In this document: positions 57,590 through 64,000 of the stretch, piece after piece
How positions within the stretch are numbered: position 1 is the stretch's first letter
How the letters are laid out: each line of letters starts with the position of its first letter
From: Altererythrobacter sp.
GTDB lineage: Bacteria; Pseudomonadota; Alphaproteobacteria; Sphingomonadales; Sphingomonadaceae
Reading direction: 5' to 3'
DNA: 64,000 nt
Assembly (NCBI GenBank): GCA_016793865.1
Contig: JAEULJ010000007.1
Coordinates: forward strand, 310,001-374,000
The notes under the pieces: model-generated
Seen by the model: the letters and a program-made list of their open reading frames with translations, nothing else
The model's database searches: none
What the model was told of the DNA's origin: nothing
Made by a program: the position numbers and the translations under genes

Positions 57590-58470
57590 TTGCGCTTCTT
57601 GTAAGGGCCGCGTGGCTTGGGGGCTGGGGCCATCGCATCGATCTTCGCAACAATGTCGTCCAGCGTCCAGAGGCGGTCGGTGATGCCAGCGGCCATCGCC
57701 GGGGTAATGCGCAGCGACTTGTGGATGCGGCAGAAATTGTAGAACGCGAAGTAGAGCGCCAGTGCGTGAATGTGGTTGTCGAGCTTCTTGCTGAAAGCGT
57801 TAGTTAGCCGGGTGAAGCGACGGTTCTGCATCCGGATCGAAAGGTTCATGCGCTCGACATGGGAGGTGCTGACATGGGCAATGTCGGGATTGCCTTCCAC
57901 GCGGCGCTTGCGGATGCCGTTGCATTCGGCGGGGCTGTAGCGGCGCTCCGGCGTGCCGCCGCCAAGCTCGCCGTAAATCTTCACGAGCTGGGCATAATCG
58001 ACGTCGGCCCCGAACGCGCCTTCTACCGCTTCAAGATACGCCTTGTGCCCATCGGTGGTGAGCTGGACGCGGTTGGCGAGGCGGGCGCGAAGATCATCCA
58101 TAAGGATCATGGCACTTTCGCCGCCACGGTCGCCGACGAAATAGGAAACCATCAGCTTCGTGTCGGCGTCGATTGCGGTCCAGGTCCATACATCGCCAGC
58201 GCCTTCCGGGGCGTCCTTGGCGGTGGGGACATTCTTCGCCTTGGCATAGCAGAACGACCAGATTTCATCGCACTGTATGCGGCTCGCTTTCACGCCGCGC
58301 ACGGTTTCATCATGGATGGCGAGAGCGGCTTCCCCGGCCTCGACCAGCAGCTTGCTAACCGTATTGATCGAAACATCGGCAATGCGGCTGATCGAGCGCA
58401 TGGACGATCCCTCGCACAGCATGGCGAGGATTTGAGTGCGCTTGGCTAGGGGCAGTTTGTTCATGCCCAT
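57580..58470 (-). CDS. IS1-like DDE transposase
   Basis: About 296 residues from ATG 58470 (ATG 58464 is also possible). An N-terminal helix-turn-helix (SSMRSISRIADVSINTVSKL) is followed by a DDE domain: Asp in IQCDEIWSFCYAK, Asp in LTTDGHKAYL, and Glu in HVERMNLSIR. The DEIWSF and HVERMN-LSIR blocks resemble IS1-family InsB proteins, here in a single frame without the frameshift of classical IS1. The gene ends inside the left inverted repeat. It is intact and so probably active or recently active. Confidence 0.9.
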   Translation of the reverse strand: MGMNKLPLAKRTQILAMLCEGSSMRSISRIADVSINTVSKLLVEAGEAALAIHDETVRGVKASRIQCDEIWSFCYAKAKNVPTAKDAPEGAGDVWTWTAIDADTKLMVSYFVGDRGGESAMILMDDLRARLANRVQLTTDGHKAYLEAVEGAFGADVDYAQLVKIYGELGGGTPERRYSPAECNGIRKRRVEGNPDIAHVSTSHVERMNLSIRMQNRRFTRLTNAFSKKLDNHIHALALYFAFYNFCRIHKSLRITPAMAAGITDRLWTLDDIVAKIDAMAPAPKPRGPYKKRNSN

Positions 58471-58586
58471 TTTGATATGAACTTTCTTGCTTAGGGTCAA
58501 GCAAAATCAGCACTTGCGGCCTCAAACTCTTTAAGGTATCTCCAAAAATGTGCAATGCAGGAAAATCGTTGAAGGGTTAGATTCGC

Positions 58587-59264
58587 ATGGATGCCTATGA
58601 ACGCCTCAAGTCCACAGCCATCGCGATGATCGTCCGCGACGTGCCGATGGAGTTCTGGTCCGACCTTCGCGCGCTGGCCCTCATCGCCTATGCCGACGTG
58701 TTCGCGGACGTCGATGCAGATAAGAACGTGCTTCCCGATCAGAAGATAGACGATTTGCTCCAGCGACGGCATTTCAAGATGGAGAAGTTGATCGTCGATC
58801 TCGCCGTTCGGCACGGCCTCGCGCATTCGATGAGCCTGATAGTGCAGAATAACCGCCGTCATGCCTATGTGTTCAAGGGCGACGTGGCGATGACGCAATC
58901 CTATGTGCAAGCCATCGGCATGATGCCGCAACCCGCCAAGTTCCGGGAGCGGTTGGCCAACTCAATGGACCTGCCCCGCCTCGATCTTGGAGACGAGCCG
59001 GAAGGCGCGTTTCTCATGCCCACCCTTTACGGGCTGATCGCTCACAACCCGATTGGTCGGCGCTTCCGCGCCGACGAGCAAAAGCTGGGCATGATCCAGT
59101 TTTGCCTCCCGGCTACCGACTGCCGCGCCTGGGCCGTCGAGTTTACGGTGACCGAGATTCTTGATGCCTATCCGGCTGCGCCGAAGAAGGGCGTTCCCAA
59201 GCGCTCTATGCCTTGGAAAAAGCCGAAGGGTGACGAAGATACCGGGACGGACGGCAAGCGGTGA
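58587..59264 (+). CDS. Passenger protein of unknown function, coupled to a metalloprotease-HTH gene
   Basis: 225 residues, cytosolic by composition, with no signal peptide or membrane segment. The N-terminal half (LKSTAIAMIVRDVPMEFWSD) is helical. The C-terminal region ends in a Lys/Pro-rich tail (PKKGVPKRSMPWKKPKGDED). No domain is recognised. It overlaps the next gene by GTGA, as is usual for toxin-antitoxin pairs, so I suspect it encodes the effector half, with the HTH-protease gene as its control partner. A 117-base AT-rich divergent spacer separates it from the transposase gene. Confidence 0.8.
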   Translation: MDAYERLKSTAIAMIVRDVPMEFWSDLRALALIAYADVFADVDADKNVLPDQKIDDLLQRRHFKMEKLIVDLAVRHGLAHSMSLIVQNNRRHAYVFKGDVAMTQSYVQAIGMMPQPAKFRERLANSMDLPRLDLGDEPEGAFLMPTLYGLIAHNPIGRRFRADEQKLGMIQFCLPATDCRAWAVEFTVTEILDAYPAAPKKGVPKRSMPWKKPKGDEDTGTDGKR

Positions 59265-60448
59265 GCGTCATTGCACAAGGGTTTGTCGGCGCACGGTTGA
59301 CCGAAGCACGCATGGCGCTGGGCCTAAGCGCAACCGTGTTCGCCGATTTGGCCGATCTGAGCGTTCAATCCGTCTCCAAGTATGAAAACGACCGGCAAAC
59401 GCCGAAGCTTGATGGAGTCCACAGGTTCGCCTCAATCCTGAAAGTTCCCTACGATTATTTCTTCCGGCCGGTCGCACCAAAGGACGATAAGCCGATTTTC
59501 TGGAGGGCGCGCCTGTCAGCGCCCCCAACTGCGCGTGATCGTGCCGAAGTGCGCCTCGAATGGATGAAAGAGCTTGTCGATTATTTGGCATCCTACTTCG
59601 ACCTTCCGGTACTCAATGTGCCTCGATTTGATTTTTCCGAAGAGAACTTTGGAAGCTCCGATTTTATCGAGCGTGTGGCTACTGAAATCAGGGAGTTTTG
59701 GGATATTCGGCCTGGCCCAATGCCCGATACGATTGAGCAGCTTGAAACAAACGGCGTTTTGGTTTCCCGCATTCATGTTCGTGCGGACAAGCTGGATGCG
59801 TTTTCGCAATGGTCTGATCGCTTCAATGTCCCGTTCGTCATGTTGTCGCGCGACAAGGCCAGCGCCTGCCGCCAGCGCTTCGACGTGCTGCATGAGCTGG
59901 TCCACATTGCCTGCCATGCCAACGTCTCGCAAAAGCGGCTGAACGATCGAGCTTTCTATAAGGCGGTTGAGAAGCAGGCCGATCAAATCGCGTCGGCCAT
60001 GTTGATGCCCGAAGCGGAGTTTATCGGCGAGCTTTATGCCCCTTCGCTGGACGGGTTTTTGACATTGAAGGAGCGTTGGGGCGCGTCGGTTGCCGCCATG
60101 ATTATGCGCAGCAAGCAGCTCGATCTAATTGACGACGACGATGCACGGCGGCTTTGGATCAACTACAACCGGCGTGGTTGGCGCAATGGCGAGCCGCTCG
60201 ACGGCAAGCTTGAAAAAGAAGAGCCGCACCTCATTCGGCGCAGCTTCGAGCTTTTGATCGAAGAAGGCGTGCAGTCCACTTCTCAAATCGTGAAGGCGCT
60301 GCCGTTTCCAACTGCCGACTTGGAGGAACTCGCTGACTTGGAGCCTGGAACCCTATCAGGGCAAGCGCAGTCGCGCGCCGCGCCGGTCTTGAAAGACGAG
60401 TTTCGTCAGGACTCGAATGTGGTGAGCATCTTCGGGAGCAAGGACTAG
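59261..60448 (+). CDS. XRE-family HTH / ImmA-IrrE-type metalloprotease
   Basis: 395 residues. An XRE helix-turn-helix covers about residues 8-65 (RMALGLSATVFADLADLSVQ...SKYENDRQTP). The ImmA/IrrE zinc-protease domain follows, with HExxH as HELVHIACH (residues 211-219) in FDVLHELVH, and the usual downstream EKQADQIASAMLMP. The same architecture is known in phage-repressor-cleaving ImmA and in antitoxin-type proteins of some toxin-antitoxin systems. GTG 59261 overlaps the upstream stop. It probably binds the promoter of its operon and cleaves or controls a partner protein. Confidence 0.9.
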   Translation: MSVIAQGFVGARLTEARMALGLSATVFADLADLSVQSVSKYENDRQTPKLDGVHRFASILKVPYDYFFRPVAPKDDKPIFWRARLSAPPTARDRAEVRLEWMKELVDYLASYFDLPVLNVPRFDFSEENFGSSDFIERVATEIREFWDIRPGPMPDTIEQLETNGVLVSRIHVRADKLDAFSQWSDRFNVPFVMLSRDKASACRQRFDVLHELVHIACHANVSQKRLNDRAFYKAVEKQADQIASAMLMPEAEFIGELYAPSLDGFLTLKERWGASVAAMIMRSKQLDLIDDDDARRLWINYNRRGWRNGEPLDGKLEKEEPHLIRRSFELLIEEGVQSTSQIVKALPFPTADLEELADLEPGTLSGQAQSRAAPVLKDEFRQDSNVVSIFGSKD

Positions 60449-60672
60449 TCCTTCGCCCACCGCTTGGCCGCAGCCGCCTTGGCTATCTCCGCCCGACGCT
60501 CCGGTGTCATGTTCTCCGCACGCTTTCTGCCGCCCAATCTGCCGAGCTGTGCGGCGGCACTGGATGCAGCCCCCCGCTCATCCTCAATCTCTCCGGTTGC
60601 GATCTTGGCGATCAACACCGCGCGACTGATAGCGTCGGCAGGGCGCTTCTCTCCGCGCGGACCTTTAGGCAT
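60445..60672 (-). CDS. Small basic, alanine-rich passenger protein
   Basis: 75 residues from ATG 60672 (an in-frame start at 60714 adds 14). The sequence MPKGPRGEKRPADAISRAVL is followed by a glycine/alanine-rich middle and AQLGRLGGRKRAENMTPERRAEIAKAAAAKRW. It is strongly basic with repeated KAAAAKRW-like helix, suggesting nucleic-acid binding. Proteins with this pattern are familiar to me from mobile DNA in proteobacteria, sometimes annotated as RNA-binding or regulators; no function is proved. Its stop shares four bases (CTAG) with the stop of the protease gene. Confidence 0.75.
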   Translation of the reverse strand: MPKGPRGEKRPADAISRAVLIAKIATGEIEDERGAASSAAAQLGRLGGRKRAENMTPERRAEIAKAAAAKRWAKD

Positions 60673-60738
60673 GGTCTGTCCTTTGCATACCGCCAAGCAT
60701 ATAGGGATTGGCACGGTTGGCGCAAACGGCAGTCAGAT

Positions 60739-60757
60739 TTCAAACTGAGACACTACC
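60739..60757 (-). repeat. Right terminal inverted repeat of the transposon
   Basis: 19 bases, perfect inverted copy of 57571-57589. It marks the distal end of the cargo-carrying transposon. Confidence 0.93.
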
Positions 60758-60765
60758 GGATCGCG
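60758..60765. repeat. Target-site duplication, right copy
   Basis: GGATCGCG, identical to 57563-57570. The flanking DNA before insertion can be rebuilt by joining the sequence up to 57570 to that from 60766. Confidence 0.9.
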
Positions 60766-60832
60766 CCTTCGCTTGAAGCCGCGCCGCCAAGCCGCTAAGC
60801 GCGCCGCCTGCCCCTTTTCCGGCCACGCCGGA

Positions 60833-60917
60833 GCCCCTGTGGTGGAATTGGTAGACGCGCTCGACTCAAAATCGAGTTCCGCAAGGAGTGTCGGTTCGAG
60901 TCCGACCGGGGGCACCA
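60833..60917 (+). tRNA. tRNA-Leu (CAA)
   Basis: 85 nt including an encoded CCA, with the long variable arm of class II tRNAs. Acceptor arms GCCCCTG and CGGGGGC pair with one G-T. The anticodon loop CTCAAAA gives CAA. It lies 68 bases beyond the transposon's right target duplication and precedes a metal-resistance locus. Confidence 0.95.
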
Positions 60918-61003
60918 GAAGGTTCGTCGGGGCTGACGGCGGACAGGGCGTGACTTTGCCTGGGAAGAAGATATGGTCGTCGGCAGTGTTTCGCGCGCGC
61001 ACC

Positions 61004-61471
61004 ATGTCGGTCCTTCATCGCCTACTCCGCACCGTCGCCCCCGCGACCGGGAGCCCGCACAGTCACCTGTCGCTTGCCTCCCGCCACGGCGCGGCGATCT
61101 TGCGCCGACCCGCTTTTTCCCTGCTCGGTTTTGCGTTGGCGTTGGCGGCGGTCTTGATGCTGGCCGCGCTGTCCGGATGGCACAACGCTTCGCTTCATGG
61201 CCATGGAGAGCGCACGCCCGTGACCATAAGTCACGGCCACGATGACAGCGCTGGGTCTGTCGCGAGCGTGCTCGATCATGGGGCTGCGCCAGAGATCGAC
61301 CCAGACGGTCCAATTCACGCCGCCGCCCACGCTGCGGGTCAGTGGCTCGGAGTGCTTCCACAGGCGCTATCCACGGCGGAGCCGATGGCGCGTGTCGCGT
61401 GGTTGGTCGATCTACAGCAGATCGTCGCGGGCGATCTCCCCTCCGGATTGATGCGACCTCCACGAAGCTGA
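61004..61471 (+). CDS. Membrane-associated histidine-rich protein upstream of czcA
   Basis: 155 residues from ATG 61004. It has one hydrophobic segment (about residues 40-61: PAFSLLGFALALAAVLMLAA) and a following His-rich part (NASLHGHGERTPV, SHGHDDSAG, LDHGAAPEIDPDGPIHAAAHAA) that could bind metal in the periplasm. No domain is recognised. It precedes the efflux gene with which it is probably transcribed; small His-rich periplasmic proteins before czc genes are plausible metal sensors or chaperones, which is inference. Confidence 0.75.
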   Translation: MSVLHRLLRTVAPATGSPHSHLSLASRHGAAILRRPAFSLLGFALALAAVLMLAALSGWHNASLHGHGERTPVTISHGHDDSAGSVASVLDHGAAPEIDPDGPIHAAAHAAGQWLGVLPQALSTAEPMARVAWLVDLQQIVAGDLPSGLMRPPRS

Positions 61472-61517
61472 TTCTCGTCGGCGCGCTGCGCCAGGGAACA
61501 GCGAAGGAGATCTCACA

Positions 61518-61634
61518 ATGAATGCCAGCATCGGCGGGCGGCGCGTATTTGCGCCAGCCGGCTTCGTTTCCGCTGCCGCGGTCCAACAGCGCGGCCCCGT
61601 TCTAGCACGCAAGATCAACAGGGGGGCGCCATGA
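61518..61634 (+). CDS. 38-residue reading frame with strong ribosome-binding site before czcA
   Basis: ATG 61518 is preceded by AAGGAGA at 61504-61510, a near-ideal Shine-Dalgarno with about 7 bases spacing. The frame (MNASIGGRRVFAPAGFVSAA...) stops at 61634, and its TGA overlaps the czcA start as ATGATG. czcA itself has only weak initiation signals, so its translation may be coupled to this frame. It may also be a remnant left by loss of the usual czcC/czcB genes. Confidence 0.5.
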   Translation: MNASIGGRRVFAPAGFVSAAAVQQRGPVLARKINRGAP

Positions 61635-64000
61635 TGGAGCGCATCCTCGCCACGTCAGTCCGCCTGCGCTGGCTCGTCGCATTTCTGACCTTGATCGTCA
61701 TATCCTTGGGTGCGTGGGAGATTACCCGGCTCCCGATCGACGCCGTTCCAGACGTCACCAATCGGCAGGTCCAGGTCAGCACGTTCGTGCCCTCGCTCGG
61801 TCCCATCGACATCGAGAAGCAGGTCACCTTCCCGGTCGAGACCGCGCTCGCCGGAATTCCGGGGTTGCAAAGCACCCGTTCGCTGACGCGAAATGGATTC
61901 AGTCAGGTGACCGCGGTGTTCACCGATCGCACCGACATCTACTTCGCTCGCCAGCAGGTGAGCGAGCGGTTGGCGCAAGCGCGCGAGAATCTTCCCGTCG
62001 GGGTCCAGCCCACTCTGGCGCCTTTGAGCACGGGGCTGGGCGAGATCGTGTTCTATTCGGTCGCATTCCGTCATCCCGATGGCAAAGGTCTGCGTGTCGT
62101 CGACGGTCGCCCGGGCTGGCAGTCGGATGGCACCTATCTGACCCCTGAAGGCGAGCGCCTGACAACTGCGCTGGCGAAGGCAGCCTACCTGCGAACGGTG
62201 CAGGACTGGATTATCCGCCCGCAGATGCGGTCGGTGCAGGGCGTGGCCGGTGTCGATTCCAATGGCGGTTACGTGAAGCAGTATCTTGTCCAGCCCGATC
62301 TCAACGCGCTCGCATCCTACGGGCTTTCGGTGACCGAACTCGCTGATGCGCTAGAACGAGCCAATCTGTCGGTAGGGGCGAATTACGTAGAGCGCGCGGG
62401 CGAGAGTTTCCTGGTGCGTACCGATGCCAGGTTGCGGTCGATCGAGGACATACGCGACGCAGTGGTCGCGACCCGTGGTGATGTGCCCGTTCGAGTAGCC
62501 GATGTCGGGCACGTCGAGATCGGCGGGGCTGTTCGAACCGGCTCCGGCAGCAGGATGGGCTCGGAAGCAGTCATTTCCACCGTCTTGATGCTGGTCGGGG
62601 AAAATAGCCGCATCGTCGCAACCAGGGTCACCGACAAGCTGGCCGAAATCAATCGGCGCCTGCCTCCCGACGTTTTCGCGGAGCCTGTCTACAACCGCTC
62701 GAAGCTGGTCAACGCCACGATAGCAACGGTCGAGAAGAACCTCCTGGAAGGTGCGCTGCTCGTCATCGCGGTCCTTTTCCTGGCTCTTGGCAATGTGCGT
62801 GCCGCACTGATCGCGGCGACCGTGATCCCCATCAGCATGTTGATGACCGCCGCAGGTATGAACGAACTCGGCGTGTCGGGGAACCTGATGAGCCTAGGCG
62901 CCCTTGATTTCGGACTCATAGTGGATGGCGCAGTCATCATCGTCGAGAACGCGCTGCGCCACCTGGCCGAACGGCAACACCGTGAAGGCAGGTTGTTAAC
63001 GCTGAACGAACGGCTCCAGACGACGATCGACTCCGCGCGCGAAATGATCCGGCCAACGGTGTTCGGCCAGATCATCATCTTCCTGGTGTTCGTGCCATTG
63101 CTCACGTTTCAGGGTGTCGAAGGCAAGACCTTCGCGCCGATGGCTATGACCCTGATGCTCGCGCTCGCGGCGGCTTTCGTGCTGTCGCTGACGTTCGTTC
63201 CGGCGATGATCGCGATTCTCATCGCCGGGCGCGTAAGCGAGACCGAGGTTCGCCCGATCCGCTGGTTCAAGGAACGCTACGCGCCGCTGCTCGAGAAAGC
63301 GATAAGGCGCCCCCTGCCGTTCATGATGGGCGGGGCAGGGGCCTTCGCGCTTGCTGTGCTGGCATTTCCGCTGCTCGGCGAGGAATTCATGCCGCAGCTG
63401 GATGAGAAGGACATCACGGTCACGAACTTCCGCGTGCCGTCGGCATCGATCGACGTATCGACTCAGATGCAGCTAAGGATCGAGAACGCGTTGAAAACGC
63501 TGCCTGAGGTAGCACTGGTTTTCTCCAAGAACGGCAACGCCGACCTTGGTACCGACCCCATGCCCCCGAACGCATCCGACACCTATGTCATTCCCAAGCC
63601 CCAGAGCGAATGGCCTCCCGAGGTCAAGAGCAAGGCCGATATCCTGCGCCGGATAGAAGAACGGATGAAGCCCCTGATCGGCAATCGTACCGAGATACAG
63701 CAACCGATCCAGATGCGCTTCAACGAGCTCATCGCCGGTGTGCGCGCCGATGTGGCGATCAAGCTCTACGGCGACGACCTTCAGGAAATGAACGCGCAGG
63801 CGCGCCTGATTGCGGGTGCGGTTCGCGACATTCCGGGAGCGGGCGACGTGACCGTCGAGCAGACCGAGGGCGCCCCCACCTTCGACGTGCAGGTCGATCG
63901 GCAGGCGGCGGGGCGGTTCGGCCTGTCGGTCGAGGAGGTGGCGAACACGGTGGCTGCCGCGCTGAGCGGGCGTCAGGCAGGGTTGCTCTTCGAAGGAGAT
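61631..64000 (+). CDS. czcA: Heavy-metal RND efflux pump CzcA (partial, runs off the window end)
   Basis: 790 codons visible with no stop, out of about 1,050 expected. This is an inner-membrane RND proton/metal antiporter of the CzcA/CusA (HME) family. The N-terminal helix (RLRWLVAFLTLIVISLGAW) leads to the first periplasmic domain. The conserved TM4 motif ALDFGLIVDGAVIIVEN (about residue 427 on), with its two Asp and one Glu needed for proton transfer, is that of Co/Zn/Cd pumps. The second periplasmic loop (MPQLDEKDITVTNFRVP) is visible. ATG 61631 is preferred (ATG 61634 also possible). No czcB or czcC is upstream. Confidence 0.93.
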   Translation, partial: MMERILATSVRLRWLVAFLTLIVISLGAWEITRLPIDAVPDVTNRQVQVSTFVPSLGPIDIEKQVTFPVETALAGIPGLQSTRSLTRNGFSQVTAVFTDRTDIYFARQQVSERLAQARENLPVGVQPTLAPLSTGLGEIVFYSVAFRHPDGKGLRVVDGRPGWQSDGTYLTPEGERLTTALAKAAYLRTVQDWIIRPQMRSVQGVAGVDSNGGYVKQYLVQPDLNALASYGLSVTELADALERANLSVGANYVERAGESFLVRTDARLRSIEDIRDAVVATRGDVPVRVADVGHVEIGGAVRTGSGSRMGSEAVISTVLMLVGENSRIVATRVTDKLAEINRRLPPDVFAEPVYNRSKLVNATIATVEKNLLEGALLVIAVLFLALGNVRAALIAATVIPISMLMTAAGMNELGVSGNLMSLGALDFGLIVDGAVIIVENALRHLAERQHREGRLLTLNERLQTTIDSAREMIRPTVFGQIIIFLVFVPLLTFQGVEGKTFAPMAMTLMLALAAAFVLSLTFVPAMIAILIAGRVSETEVRPIRWFKERYAPLLEKAIRRPLPFMMGGAGAFALAVLAFPLLGEEFMPQLDEKDITVTNFRVPSASIDVSTQMQLRIENALKTLPEVALVFSKNGNADLGTDPMPPNASDTYVIPKPQSEWPPEVKSKADILRRIEERMKPLIGNRTEIQQPIQMRFNELIAGVRADVAIKLYGDDLQEMNAQARLIAGAVRDIPGAGDVTVEQTEGAPTFDVQVDRQAAGRFGLSVEEVANTVAAALSGRQAGLLFEGD

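Larger units (their letters stand above)
57571..60757. mobile_element. IS1-like transposon with three passenger genes (3,187 bp)
   Basis: Both ends carry the same 19-base sequence GGTAGTGTCTCAGTTTGAA in inverted orientation (57571-57589 and 60739-60757). They are flanked by an exact 8-base direct repeat GGATCGCG (57563-57570 and 60758-60765), the target duplication. IS1-family elements have ends starting GGT and duplications of 8-10 bases. The element holds a DDE transposase leftward and, rightward, two genes overlapping as GTGA, then a small leftward gene. Several stretches (about 59580-59780) are less GC-rich than the host DNA. It sits between suhB and tRNA-Leu. Confidence 0.92.

Noticed and set aside
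57571-60757. Composite transposon made of two IS copies
   Set aside because: There is only one transposase and only short terminal repeats, so it is a single element with cargo.

Overview
The window is high-GC DNA, tightly packed and without introns or eukaryotic features. Gene content and order point to an alphaproteobacterium of the order Sphingomonadales (Erythrobacter, Novosphingobium or Sphingomonas type). The indicators are a DivL-type tyrosine pseudokinase heading tsaE-amgK-murU-addB-addA, argJ next to secA, zapA/6S RNA/5-formyl-THF cyclo-ligase synteny, a tkt-gap-pgk-fba cluster and palindromic dispersed repeats of a kind common in sphingomonads. This assignment is inferred from reading the proteins; no search was run.

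Region by region. 1-13.4 kb: ahcY, then an overlapping operon joining a cell-cycle regulator (divL), tRNA modification (tsaE), cell-wall sugar recycling (amgK, murU) and double-strand-break repair (addB, addA), followed by trxA. 13.4-19.5 kb: an inositol-phosphatase-like gene and argJ leftward, then a small secreted protein, secA and a TauE/SafE permease rightward. 19.5-21 kb: tRNA-Asn next to a divergent HxlR-regulator/NmrA-oxidoreductase pair whose regulator frame runs into the tRNA. 21-29.3 kb: nadK, an EAL phosphodiesterase, mfd, sdhE and recG. 29.3-39.2 kb: a leftward five-gene locus for exported DUF11-like proteins around a 1,702-residue predicted outer-membrane protein. 39.4-48.3 kb: tRNA-Pro, an SGNH hydrolase, thyA, a branched-chain 2-oxoacid dehydrogenase operon, tRNA-Asp, and the fau/6S RNA/zapA block. 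48.3-57.5 kb: central carbon genes (tkt, gap, pgk, fba) with thiE, efp and suhB. 57.57-60.76 kb: an intact IS1-like transposon with passenger genes. 60.8 kb to the end: tRNA-Leu and the start of a heavy-metal RND efflux operon (czcA, cut by the window edge).

The two most notable parts are accessory. The first is the transposon: 19-bp perfect terminal inverted repeats, an exact 8-bp target duplication, an IS1-like transposase, and three cargo genes, two of which form a GTGA-coupled pair of an unknown protein followed by an XRE-HTH/ImmA-IrrE metalloprotease. The cargo looks like a mobile toxin-antitoxin or defence-like module. The second is the surface-protein locus, whose members share N-terminal and C-terminal sequence signatures and appear to be co-expressed parts of one envelope structure. 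The rest of the window is mostly conserved housekeeping DNA.
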